From Entamoeba invadens IP1 (lineage: Eukaryota > Evosea > Mastigamoebida > Endamoebidae), in the NCBI RefSeq assembly GCF_000330505.1, contig NW_004191842.1, forward strand, positions 58,567 through 120,395: DNA of 61,829 nucleotides, in the 5' to 3' direction. Positions 35,844-47,214 of this stretch are shown here, in pieces (within the stretch, counting starts at the first letter, position 1; the number at the start of each line of letters is the position of its first letter). The notes under the pieces are model-generated. The model worked only from the letters and a program-made list of their open reading frames with translations, did not search any database and was not told the origin of the DNA. The position numbers and the translations under genes were made by a program.

Positions 35844-36133
35844 TTTTTTTGGTTTTTTATAAACTGTTTTTTAAAAGTTAATTTTGTATTTTAAAATTTC
35901 CTAAAGTCCTGTATTCTTTGTTTTTTATTTAAAAAAACAAAAAATCAGAAATACAATCTTTATTTAAAAAAATCATACAACTTTTTGTTTCCAAAAAAAC
36001 ATAAAAAACAAATTGACTAATACGAAATCAAAAATTAGACCGATTTTATATGTATTCAGTTACAAATAATCAAACATTTATTATTTACTTTTACATAAAA
36101 AATACTCCAAACATAAAAATGGTCACTTTAAAA
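35844..36133. other. Convergent 3' spacer between two TMKs
   Basis: Short AT-rich stretch between the stop codons of the two tail-to-tail kinase genes. Both polyadenylation sites must lie here or overlap. No other feature was seen. Confidence 0.4.
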
Positions 36134-36293
36134 TTAATAGTTAATGTTTTCAAGTTTAATGACAACATCATTGATTCCGAGTCTTTTGTAGACATCTTGA
36201 CACCACATATCGTTCACGATGTCGTATATGTCTTTTTTCATATAAAATGGTTTTTTTCAGGCGTTTTCCACTCACAACAAAGTCGACAATGTC
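36134..36293 (-). pseudogene. Detached C-terminal kinase end of the adjacent TMK
   Basis: Directly after the TGA of the TMK, the same frame reads DIVDFVVSGKRLKKT, matching KIAEFVMSGKRLERR of the intact TMK. After a frameshift near 36230-36245 it reads KKDIYDIVNDMWCQDVYK and ENINY, then stop at 36134-36136. This is the final C-lobe helix region (ordinarily WxxIxxCW). The C-lobe end was therefore lost from the open frame by one stop and one shift. Confidence 0.8.
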
Positions 36294-39200
36294 TCATGGA
36301 AACTTAAATCGTATTTTGGGATATGGTTCTTTCCATGTCACACATTCAAACAAAGAAACACCAAACGAATAGACATCAGCTGGCTTCTTGTATTTCTCTT
36401 TGTTCAAGATTTCGGGCGCCATATACTTTGGTGTTCCAACACCTTTTGTGAATGTCATATTAGTCATCATCATATTGATGTTTCTTGATGACCCAAAGTC
36501 AGTTAATTTTGCATTTACGTTTTCATTTGAATCGAGTGATAACACAAGAATGTTGTCTGGTTTGATGTCTCTGTGTAAAATCCCATTTTCATGCAAATAT
36601 GATATTCCCTTTGCTGCATCCGTCATAAATTTAAGTCTAATTTGTATATTTACTTCTTCAGTCTTTTTGTGTTTCATTAAATCTTGTAACGACCCGTATT
36701 GTGCAAATTCAGTGACCATACACACTTTGCTTGGTATAAAAACAGCGCCATAGAAGTGAACGATATATTTACTTCCAAATTTATCTAACATTGAAACTTC
36801 ATTGTTGAATTCTACCATTGACTCGGTATCATTAAAAATAGTTTTCATTTTTTTAATTGCAACAATATTTCCTCTAAAACTTCCTTGGTACACAACTCCA
36901 AACGAGCCTTCACCAATTTTCTTGTCTTCACTTAATTCATTGTAATCAATTCGTGTTGATTGTTGTGTCACACCAACTAGTGAGATTTTGTCGTATTTCT
37001 CTTTGTTTGTTTTGAGATTTTTAGAAATTAATTGTATAATGTTATTAATTTTGCAAGAACACAACGGTTTGATATTTACAGAAAACTCACATGCAAAGCC
37101 ACTTTTAAGTGTGAAAACTTCTGGGTCAACACGAATTGTAAACTTTGTGATGTTTGATGAAATTGTAAACTGTATTTTAATGGCGTTTTTGTTTGTGTTT
37201 CCAACACACAATACCTGCCGCGTCTCTTTGTTAACTTCTATTTGTTCAACGTCTGAATTTAAGTCAATCAGATCTATAGAAACACAGACACCTCCCTGGA
37301 GAGGTATAAATTTGATGTTGGATTTGTTCATTACAAAGAGTGTCGTTGTCTTATTGATTTTGTGTGTGTGAATTTTGTTGAGAATAATCTTTGTTAATAC
37401 GACAATTGAAGCAATTAATACAAATAACACTCCAAAAACAAACAAAACCGCCACTAGAATGACCCACCAAACAGCCTGCGATTCACACGATGCGCCATCT
37501 TCACTTGGAGTGTACCAAAATGAACACTTTGAACATTTTGAATTTGTGATTTTATTGCATTTTGATACTTGTAGAAGACCACCACAACTTCCATTCCCAA
37601 GTAACACAAGTAAATTATTACATGAAGTACATTTGCTTGTTAATGTACATGTATTGCAGTTGTCATCACACTTTTGACACTCGTTTGTGTTGACTGTATA
37701 ATACCCATCTTGACACTTTGAACACCCACTTTGTGTAACCTTTATTGCACACCCAATGATATCACGTTGTGGCAAACAGTCACCGCCATTTGTTTTGTAA
37801 TTAGTTGAATTGCAAGAAAAACAACCAATTTTGTAGTTGCATGTGCCACACTTTGGATCACATTCATAACAATCAAAACCAACTCTGTAATACCCGTCAT
37901 TGCATACAACACAACCACTTCCAAAACTAGCGAATTGTTTACATGTAAATTTTAAATTTTCATTTGTGTTGCAATTGTAATTTGACAAATACATGTTTTG
38001 TGGACAACTGAGACACTTTGTTGATTCTTCAAAACACGTCAAACAACTTGAATTACAATTTACACATTGTTTTGTTGACTCATCAAAATAAAAAGCTTCA
38101 GCACACGTTAAACACCTTAAACTGTTGTGTACAATACAATTTGGTTCTTTGATATTGTTACATGTATTATTAGATAAAACATGTTCACTTTTACATTCAT
38201 TACATTTTTCATTTGATTGTAGCATACAATTATCAATCATTGTTGTACATTTGCCGTTTTGGTCATTCGGATTTACACAAATAATGTTTTCACACTTTCC
38301 GTTAGTGTTCATTTGACTTGAATTGTCACATTTTGTTATTTTTCCATTTTCACACATTTCAGAATTTATGTATAAATCATTACACTTCAAACAATTTGTT
38401 GTGTTTAATACAAAACCCATATTACATGAAATTGTGTTAATGTTTGTTATCACTTCACAGTTAAAATCACTTTTTACACACTTGCAATTGTTGTTAATAT
38501 ACCCATTGTTTGTGTTGCATATTTGGCACTTTCCATCCAATTGTACAAGTAAACAAGTCGCATTACTTACACATAAATTATCTTGTAATAAAAAACCAGT
38601 TGAACATTTAAAGCATGTATTTGATATAGAATATTCACAATTTGCAATTTGTTCACATTTTGAGTTAACAACAGCAAATTGATTTTTGCAAGATAAACAA
38701 TTAATTTTATGAAAGGGACAATACTTACAATTCACATCATCACAAATGGTTGTATCTTCGCACATTTTAGACGTTTTGTTGTATACACCATTTGTGCATC
38801 TTAAAACAAGTATCTTAAAATTATCATTTGTGTTTATTGCTGCGTTGAATTGTTCATCTTTATAAGTCAATATTGTCTCTGAAACTAAAAGTACAGTTTT
38901 TGTCAATAAAAACATTTTTATTTTAACTGTTTGTTTTGTCGAAATACCAAGAACTACATTATCACTTATGTAAAATGATATTTGTGTGTTTCCAATTGTA
39001 ACACTTTCAGATGAAAAATTGTCACTACTTTTTAAATTTGTATTTAAACTTGTTTTGGTTAGATCGATTTTAACATACAGTGACGTTATATTTTGAAGCG
39101 GTGTGATATACCAGTCTTCTGTATCATAACATGGACAATATGGTTCGCTGTATTTCACAATTTTGTTTGTTACATACTCAACATGACAAAATATTTTATT

Positions 39201-40364
39201 TGAAGTGCCATATCTTAACAATCTACCATTCAATAACAATTTAGTACCAGCTAACGTTTTATCATTAATTGCTTTCTGTGAACACATAATATCAAAATTA
39301 ATATCTGATTGTACTGTTGAGTTTAATATATTTAATGCTTTTGAACCAGAATAAAATACAATTGGAAGATCTCTGATATCCCTATTACTTACTACAAGTG
39401 TAGAGTTTACAAACACAAATTCATTGCCAACACCAATTAAAGATTTTCCAGTCACATTGAGTACGCTTGTATAACGGAAACTATCAATATTTGAACAACT
39501 TTGGTAACAGCTTACATATTGTAACGACTTTGTAATAATTTGAACTGAATCTGCCATTCCATTCAATGTTATTACACCGCCTTTGTGAACATAAAATGAA
39601 ATTACACTGTTAATTTTCGATAAATTGTTTAATGTAAAATATGACTTTTCAATTTTAACTTTATTGTTATTGATGTTGATACTAGAGTAATCATTTAAAG
39701 TCACTTGTGCTTTATTCATAATGTTTAAATATGTAACTCCATTTATTATTGTATTTGAATTCATAATCAAAATTGCAAAATAAACATGCATAAAATTTGT
39801 AATGTTTATTGTTGAATTGTCGTTCATTGTCAATGTAGAATTGTAATTTAAATACAATGAATAAGAAGATTTTATATAAGTGTTTTGATTCATAACAACT
39901 TTTATATTGTTGTAAGTGTATAATTGACCTTGAAATAATAACTTGGAGTTGTCTTTCATTATTAGTTGAGAGTGTTGCCTTAAATTAATCATTTTTTTCG
40001 TTATTAATTGTGCGTTTTCGTTCAATTCCAATTTTGATGAATCATAAAAATTAGTTTGTTGTGTCAAGTTTAGATTTGAATTTACATATTGTACAATTGA
40101 TCCATTACCAACACAATTGATACGTCCATTCATTTGTACATTTGCATTTGATATCATTTTGAACTGAATGATATCAGAAGATGAAATTTTACCAATAGTA
40201 ATGTTATTAAATGCTGTACATGTATCAAAGACTGTAGTATTTTCCAAAATAGTGTTTGGAAAACTGCAATTTTGTGAAAATGTGTATATTATCAAAGCAT
40301 ACATTATATTAATGTAAACAATCATAAACAACATATTCGTTTTGATAATAATAAGTTTTAACAT
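36294..40364 (-). CDS. Transmembrane receptor kinase (TMK), C-lobe cut by TGA
   Basis: Frame of 1356 residues. The signal sequence is near residues 10-32 (FMIVYINIMYALIIYTF). The membrane-distal ectodomain (about 35-560) is cysteine-poor with repeated Asn-rich strands (SKLELNENAQLI, STLTMNDNSTINITN), suggestive of a beta-solenoid. Next comes a cysteine-repeat region (about 560-950), a membrane helix at about 962-990 (WWVILVAVLFVFGVLFVLI), the linker domain, and a kinase from about 1145 with IGEGSFGVVYQG, VAIKKMK, HRDIKPDN, DFGSSRN and YMAPEIL. The frame stops at TGA in place of the Trp of the family motif FKFPWKIAEF, removing the last part of the C-lobe. The catalytic residues remain, but folding is doubtful, so it is a recent pseudogene or a sequencing error. 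Confidence 0.88.
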   Translation of the reverse strand: MLKLIIIKTNMLFMIVYINIMYALIIYTFSQNCSFPNTILENTTVFDTCTAFNNITIGKISSSDIIQFKMISNANVQMNGRINCVGNGSIVQYVNSNLNLTQQTNFYDSSKLELNENAQLITKKMINLRQHSQLIMKDNSKLLFQGQLYTYNNIKVVMNQNTYIKSSYSLYLNYNSTLTMNDNSTINITNFMHVYFAILIMNSNTIINGVTYLNIMNKAQVTLNDYSSININNNKVKIEKSYFTLNNLSKINSVISFYVHKGGVITLNGMADSVQIITKSLQYVSCYQSCSNIDSFRYTSVLNVTGKSLIGVGNEFVFVNSTLVVSNRDIRDLPIVFYSGSKALNILNSTVQSDINFDIMCSQKAINDKTLAGTKLLLNGRLLRYGTSNKIFCHVEYVTNKIVKYSEPYCPCYDTEDWYITPLQNITSLYVKIDLTKTSLNTNLKSSDNFSSESVTIGNTQISFYISDNVVLGISTKQTVKIKMFLLTKTVLLVSETILTYKDEQFNAAINTNDNFKILVLRCTNGVYNKTSKMCEDTTICDDVNCKYCPFHKINCLSCKNQFAVVNSKCEQIANCEYSISNTCFKCSTGFLLQDNLCVSNATCLLVQLDGKCQICNTNNGYINNNCKCVKSDFNCEVITNINTISCNMGFVLNTTNCLKCNDLYINSEMCENGKITKCDNSSQMNTNGKCENIICVNPNDQNGKCTTMIDNCMLQSNEKCNECKSEHVLSNNTCNNIKEPNCIVHNSLRCLTCAEAFYFDESTKQCVNCNSSCLTCFEESTKCLSCPQNMYLSNYNCNTNENLKFTCKQFASFGSGCVVCNDGYYRVGFDCYECDPKCGTCNYKIGCFSCNSTNYKTNGGDCLPQRDIIGCAIKVTQSGCSKCQDGYYTVNTNECQKCDDNCNTCTLTSKCTSCNNLLVLLGNGSCGGLLQVSKCNKITNSKCSKCSFWYTPSEDGASCESQAVWWVILVAVLFVFGVLFVLIASIVVLTKIILNKIHTHKINKTTTLFVMNKSNIKFIPLQGGVCVSIDLIDLNSDVEQIEVNKETRQVLCVGNTNKNAIKIQFTISSNITKFTIRVDPEVFTLKSGFACEFSVNIKPLCSCKINNIIQLISKNLKTNKEKYDKISLVGVTQQSTRIDYNELSEDKKIGEGSFGVVYQGSFRGNIVAIKKMKTIFNDTESMVEFNNEVSMLDKFGSKYIVHFYGAVFIPSKVCMVTEFAQYGSLQDLMKHKKTEEVNIQIRLKFMTDAAKGISYLHENGILHRDIKPDNILVLSLDSNENVNAKLTDFGSSRNINMMMTNMTFTKGVGTPKYMAPEILNKEKYKKPADVYSFGVSLFECVTWKEPYPKIRFKFP

Positions 40365-41522
40365 TCATTTTATATATGTTACATTAATTAATCACTTTGA
40401 ATATAAAATTATAAATAATGGTCAGACACATGAAAAAATAAATAAGTTTTTATTGATAATTATTACTTGAAATAATAGTTTTTATTAACTTTTTGTCTAA
40501 CCACTTTCTAATTTGTAATTATTACATTCAAACATTCAAACATAACTAAAATAATACATCTTATAACAATACAATTTATTAGGAATGTTGTGTTCCAAAT
40601 CATTGTCAAAATGTAAAAGAACCCAATTTTATATATAGTAACTTAAAAATGAATACTATATTAAAATATTAGAGCAAATAATGATTTATACAAAATTATA
40701 AACAATTTTAATGATACCCCTTAAAATAACATTAATTGTTAACCGTATTTATTTTCAATTTGGAAAGGTACAAAAAACTATTGTATTTTTTATAATCAAA
40801 AGATAAACTGTTTTGTATTTTAATATATTTAGGAACTTTTGATAACTTGTAAAACACAATCTTATCGAAATTAAGCATTCACTGTCAAATTTGTTGATTT
40901 TTAAATCATAACATTGTGATATATAAGTCCAAAATTTAAACAAATATTCCATTTTTAACTAATTTTATTTTATTACAACATTTCATTGTTGTAAATATGG
41001 TGTTTAAAAATATATTTTATATAATTATTTTATAAAACATTAATTTAACAACGATTCCATCATGTTTATTTTACATAAACTCGTTGACAACAAAGAATTT
41101 TCATTACTATTAAAAAATTCAATTTGTTTAAAATAACGAATTCTAGATATTTAAGAGTTCAATGCATTGTAATTTTTTTCTATAAAAAGTGAATATTTAT
41201 CAAATTAATAATTGTTTAACATGTAAGATTTATTTTTGTTTATTAATCCTTGAAAAAATAATACAAATTATATTTTTGCCCAACAAAAAACGAAAGATGG
41301 GAAATAGAAAGTTGTTTATCAAATAGTTAAATATACATATATATAAACTATATTTATTAAGTATTTATATACAATTATATAATATATGATTTTTATATAT
41401 AAAAATTTACTAAATATTATATGTTCTTTTTTGTTATATAGTATTTTAAAAACAAAACAAAAAACAAAATGAATTATAAGACTAATAAAATGTATTTCTC
41501 GTTTTTTAGTTTGTGTTTCGGG
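40365..41522. other. Intergenic, AT-rich
   Basis: Over 1.1 kb of AT-rich DNA upstream of the TMK and downstream of the next minus-strand fragment. No coding frame of value and no inverted-repeat pair was seen. Confidence 0.45.
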
Positions 41523-42097
41523 TTAAGATTTGTCAAGTTCCTTTATCATTTTAGTAAACTTTATGTAGTTTTGCTCGCAGACAGCGTTGTTGATACATTT
41601 CAGCAACCTGCTTTCTTGGCGCCTCTTCACTGAAGTTGAATAGATGCTTGTACTTGTCTGGAGCCAGGCCAAGAAATACGTCGAATAGCCAAAAGAGGAG
41701 GTTGTCTCTGAGTGAGAGAACAACAAATGTCTTTATCTTCCCGATCACAAACGATGTCATTCTTTCTTTGATAACTTGAAACAGTTGTTCTGCCATTGCA
41801 GCAACTTTGTTGCCACGTTCACCAACGTTTCCTGTGGCATTTTTTTCGGATCTTACGGTTGCCCAAAAGTCGTCGACCAATTTGTTTGTGTACTCTATTT
41901 TCGGTTTGTTGGTGAATCCCTGAAAAAAAAACCAAGGTGTTTTTATGTCTTGGTTGTTGAACATCTACAAAATAATTAACGACTTTTCCGGTTGTCAACT
42001 CGACAAGATTGAGCCAGAAGCCGACAAGCGCCTCAATGAACGATTTTGCCATCTCGCTGTGTTCCAACAACGACAATTTTAGTGAATATATTGGCAA
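41523..42097 (-). pseudogene. Two-exon gene fragment, possibly dynamin-like C-terminus
   Basis: Exon 1 (42097-41969) ends GKVVNYF. A 49-bp intron, GTAGATG...TTTTTTTTTCAG (41968-41920), joins in phase to GFTNKPKIEYTNKLVDDFW. Exon 2 runs to about 41551 and, after a frameshift, ends FTKMIKELDKS at 41523. The helical, charged sequence (VIKERMTSFVIGKIKTF, LFNFSEEAPRKQVAEMYQQ) resembles the stalk/GED end of dynamin-family GTPases, with weak support; no GTPase domain is present. Base composition is clearly less AT-rich than around it, so it was coding recently. It may be a truncated duplicate. I am unsure of the family. Confidence 0.45.
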
Positions 42098-43347
42098 GTC
42101 ATAATGGAGACTATCCGGCTGGCCTCATGCCTTGGAATATGAATAGAAAGCTGAGAAAAATCAACTGATGAGGCTCCTCAAAAACAAAGTCAGAAAATTT
42201 AAGGTACAGTAAAGAAAACAAATGTTGTAAACCTGGTATATATCGGATGTTTCTAAAATAAACGGGAAACTTGGTTAATTTATTTCTAATATCCCGTTTT
42301 TGTATGCATTTATATTTCCGTTATAAATAAATGACTATATATTCGGGATTGTATCCTATTTTATAATCTTTTTAAAGAAAAAGTTGTGTGGCAAAAAAGT
42401 TGCAAAAAATGAAACAGGTTTGGTGGAGTTTTTTTTTCTAGAGGATGGCAAAAAAAACAATTTTTTCTTTTAGTCCAATAAAAAATAAAAGGGAGAAAAG
42501 AAAACATGTTAAATAAAAATTGGATTATTTAAAAAAACTTTAAAATGATTATTTAAAATCTTTATCACAACGGCTTATAACATAACAAAGTGTTTGCCAC
42601 GATTAATTATCAAAAAGAGTTTATACTTAAGTCTAGTTTGTGTATACCTATGTCATTTTTATTTGTAAGATGCGGACTTCAATGTCGTTTCTATTTTTGC
42701 TTTAAAACTATAGAACCGAGCAAAGGAAAAACACATAAAATGTCTGATTGATTTTAACAATTGTTTGATTGCTTTATGTTTTTGGCGTTTTTTATCACTT
42801 GTTGTGCAAAAGTAGATTTAATTGTTTTGCATTTTATTTAAAAATGAATTAACCGTTTACACTTAAATCATTTTTATATACAATAAATATTATTGGCTTA
42901 ATTAATTATTTTAAATTTAAAATATACTTTATTTTTGAGATTATATAAATATAAAAAAATATTGACTAATATTAATCAAAAATATCAGTTGTAAAATTTA
43001 AATTGTAATATGAGATTGCGTGATAATATAATCAAGTTATAATACTCTGGATAAAATACTAAGGAACAGAATAATTATTTCAAAAAAGTTCAATATTAAT
43101 TATTATACAAATTTAATTACAACAATTATTTTTTTTTTCAATAATAAATATATATTTATTATCGAATTAAACTTAATTCACTTAAACTCATAAAAGTATC
43201 ATTGTTGATTTTATTTATCAAATATTTTTTTATATTATATTTAATGTTTTTATAGACAAAAAAATACATTGTATATTAAGTTTTTTTTATTAAATTATAC
43301 TTAAAATATTTTAATAACGAATTTATTTGTAAATTAATTAATAAATG
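42098..43347. other. Intergenic, AT-rich
   Basis: The first 100 bases (to about 42200) are less AT-rich and may be more of the dynamin-like fragment (minus-strand words SVDFSQLSIHIPRHEASR). The rest is AT-rich with no recognised feature. Confidence 0.4.
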
Positions 43348-45210
43348 TTATTGTTTATATATTTTCGAACGTTTCTTTTTAAGAACACACCCAGGTTGTT
43401 TTCTACGAGATGGACATATCCAATCACCATCATCTTTTTTGTTTTTTATAGTCGTTGTTTTTACATATTTGTCATAAATAAGTTCTTTCGTTTTTGGTTT
43501 TTTAGAATCAGTTTCGTGTGGACATTTTTTTGTTTTATTTTTTGTTTTTTTAATTGTTTTTTCTTTGTTTACTATTTCGGAACTATCAATTTCAATATTT
43601 AATGTTTCTCCTAATTCCTGATCATCACATGGATTCTTTTCAAACTCTCCTTCAATCGCCTCATTATCATCATTTATTACTTGTTTACTATCTGTTGTTC
43701 GATTTCTCAAATGATCTTCCACAAAACCAACATCTTCGATGTTTATTTCTTCAATATTCCAATCTCCAAGAACACATTCTTCGACCACAGCCTTTTCGAA
43801 AGATAATTCCAAGTTTTCTCTGGTCTGTATTTTCATAATAGCTTGGTAAAATTCTTCACTTGTGATCGAATTGGAATAAAACGAAGTGGTTGCTGCAAAA
43901 ATTGATTTGTTTTTAATTACACTTTTGGTGTTTTTTGATGGGCGTTGGCTCATTTCTTTAACAACTCTAATTGCTTCAATTTCAATTGATACCAATTTCA
44001 ATAACAGCACTTCAAAAGACGGCTTTTTTGAAGACAGTCTTTTAACAAGAGCTGAGTGATAACTCTCACTAATATTATCTGTTCTCAACGACTGTTTGTA
44101 CTGGCACCACAAAGGCAATAACCATTTCCACATCCAATTCATTTCAAAACAGTCAACAAATGCCAAAATATTATTTTTTTAAAAATGGATCGCACTTTTC
44201 TAATTCAAGTGTTATTACAATATCATTTTTTCTATTTCAAATTGTGCAATCATATCTCTTGGTTTAAAAAAAATGGTATGACCATTAATTTTTTGGCTGT
44301 TTTCCATATAAAACTCCCAGGAAAATAACACGGTTTCATTCCCAATTCATTTATTTTTCGCCATAAAATTTGGCAAAAGTGAAAATAGCAACCATGACAA
44401 AGACACCCGTACTTCTTTTAAAGTGTTTAACACGGCTATCTCAAAATCCAACATTACACTGGTTTTTGGTGAAAATAAGTGAAAATCAAACATTTGGAAA
44501 TAATATGAATCTATTACATCGAACATTTTTGTATATAATGATTCTGATTTGCTTTTCATTAAACAGTGAAACAAAGGAAGACAAATTCCATTTTTTAGAA
44601 CACAATGTATAGTATATAATTGATACCATTCATTAGGAGCAGAAGAAAATGTTCCGTCCAGACATAAATAAGTTATTTCTCTTCCTTTTAATATTTTTAT
44701 TTTTTCCAATGATGAAAATATAAACAATTCTTCATCTTCGTAAGTCCAATAATCATTACCATCCAAAATACATTTTACTTTTCTAGACGCTTCTTCTTTT
44801 TTTCTTGGTTTATGTATCTTCTAAGTGTTTCTTTTTGATAACAACTCTCTCCATATTCATCTTGATATAAAGAAACAAGTTCGTTGGTTTCCAAAAAGCA
44901 ATTCCTACCTCTCTTAATTAATTTTGTTATTTGTTTTCTTTCTTCTTTTTTTTCCACGTGTAACATTTTTATCATGAATATGAACTGAACCATTTTTGTA
45001 TTTAACTTTTGTAAACACTTCGTTTTCTCCGATACCAACAGACTCAAACACTTCCACACAAACCAAACACCCCTTTGTTTTACAACGGAAAGTTTTTCTT
45101 TCAAATCCAGTTGGAACAAAAGAATAACCATCAACTATTGGCAGAGGTAATTTTAAACCACATTGTGTTTTTTTCTGACTTATAAAGTTTTCTACTCGTG
45201 GTTCAGTCAT
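43348..45210 (-). pseudogene. FLYWCH-type MULE transposase, frameshifted
   Basis: Minus-strand MULE protein in pieces. 45210-44914 gives a FLYWCH/WRKY-like zinc finger (FRCKTKGCLVCVEVF then HIHD). A shift leads to the linker (CYQKETLRRYINQ). 44766-44347 holds YLCLDGTFSSAPNEWYQLY (first catalytic Asp) and SVMLDFEIAVLNTLKEV (second Asp). A shift near 44390 leads to YFHFCQILWRKINELG (C/H motif). 44166-43348 contains RTDNISESYHSALVKRL and a basic, Lys-rich tail. All catalytic blocks can be traced but in at least four frames. It is the inverted paralogue of the one at 47215-49012. No flanking terminal repeats were identified. Confidence 0.8.
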
Positions 45211-46331
45211 TTGCTTTTTGGGGTTTTATTTTATAAAAAACCCAATTAGTATTTAATAATGTATTAAATATGTATAGTATTTTTTAAACACAATAATCAA
45301 CTACAAGTATAATTTTGTATATTATAATTATCAAAGCTTAGTTTAAAAAATATTTGAAAAATATCAATTTTTTAAAAAAATCATTTTAAAATAAAATCCA
45401 ATTGTTTAATGTTTTTACAACTATTGTTTAAAAATAATTTACAATTATTTTATTTGTATATTATAAATTATTTATTATAATATTTTTTAAAAAATTATTA
45501 CATTTTTGTTTTAAATTTTAATTTTTAACTTTTATTGAAATGATTATTATTTTCTGGAGTATTTTGTCTTAAGTATTTTTTCTTTATTATTTTTTCCTTC
45601 CCCCGTAATATGAATATCAAACGTTTATATACATACACTTGATGTGTATTTTATTTCAAAAATTGTTAAAACTTTTTATTTATCAAATAATATTTTTTGA
45701 AATATTGTAAAAAACATTGTCAGCACATGCAATTATATCATTGTGTTATTTGTAATCAATAATATGTCGAATTAAAAATATAAATTTTCCAAATTAAACA
45801 TTAAACTACTTCAACTGACTAATGTAATACATGATCACAATTAATTTAAAATGAATAGTATTATATCAAATTAATTACAATTATTTTTTAATATACATCT
45901 CATTGTTTCATATATATATTTTAAATAGTGCTTTTGTTTATGTTGTTATTATATACATCGAAATTTCACAAAATATCTGTGTAATTGTATTTGGTTATTT
46001 TTATTTCTCGAACAAACTCAAAAATGTCATTTTGTTGAATATTTTGTGTTTATTCATGCACACGAATGCAACTTATAAATATAACTTGTATGTCAAAGTT
46101 TTAGTATTTATTATACATTGTAACAAAATAACAGAATTTACATTTTTATCACATTAATACAACCAAAACAATTCACTTAATGACAATTGTTTAAATTAAA
46201 GTAAAAACTTGTCAACCATTATTTAAATTAAAACATTCTACGAAATTGCGTTTACAACAAAAAAAAATTTTTTCTTTTGTAAATTTGTTAAACAAAATTA
46301 CTGTTTTCCAATTGAAAAACAATAACTTATA
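45211..46331. other. Intergenic, AT-rich
   Basis: AT-rich spacer between two head-to-head MULE relics. The open stretch at 45903-46157 is hydrophobic and low-complexity and is unlikely to be a gene. Confidence 0.4.
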
Positions 46332-47214
46332 TACGGGCAGTGAAGTGAAGGTTTAAATTTTTAATTGAATACTAAAAAATCACGAGGATTGTTATTTTTC
46401 TGGGGATGATAAATATCTTAAACATAATTTCTTTCAATTTAGATTTTTTTGCCTAAGATCAAAAAGGTATATTTTGAAACACGTGATTATATTTAAAAAT
46501 GCTATTAAAAAATTTTTTGAAAGACGATTCTTTCAGTTGATTTTTACAAAAAATAATCTATTTCTATTTTCTGATTTACCACTTGACCAACTTTGGTTTA
46601 TATGAAAATAGATAACAGACATTTAAATTATCAAAAAGTTGATTTTTTGGTCAAAATCACAAAACAAACTAATCGAACAATTTTATTTTTTTTTACAATA
46701 AATACAATTTATAACAAACAGATTCATGATATTTCAAACAATAAAAATTAATACTAAATAACATATTTATAATGTATACTCTATGCGATGACAATTTATG
46801 TATTTGCACAAATTCTAAAACGAGAGGTTTTGGAGATCGATAAAACAAAGATTGATAAATAAACAAATTTTTTAAATATTATTTTTGTTTTAAAACGGTT
46901 TTATTCAATTTTTTAAACATATATACACAAGAAACTGCATTACGATATTATTTTTCGACAAATATTTCTTTAATTCAATAATCAATTTATATATTATTTG
47001 GCTTTTTGTTGTGTTTTGACAATTTTGATTTAATTAATTAACAAGACCCATTTTATATATTTTCTTTGAAAATATAATTTAATGATTACCATACAACTCG
47101 CCTTTGGACAACTCCCCTCCTTTTTCCAAAAAAGTTCAACGTAATTTACACAAAAATTCAAATTGTACTTTTTTTCAAAAAACTTAACCCAAATTATTTT
47201 CAAACAAAAATCAC

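Noticed and set aside
36050..36307. Plus-strand 85-codon frame
   Set aside because: It overlaps the decayed C-lobe end of the minus-strand TMK, whose conserved residues can be read there; it is an antisense shadow.
45903..46157. 84-codon hydrophobic frame as a membrane-protein gene
   Set aside because: AT-rich low-complexity DNA often gives Ile/Phe/Tyr-rich frames; there is no domain, homologue or start context.
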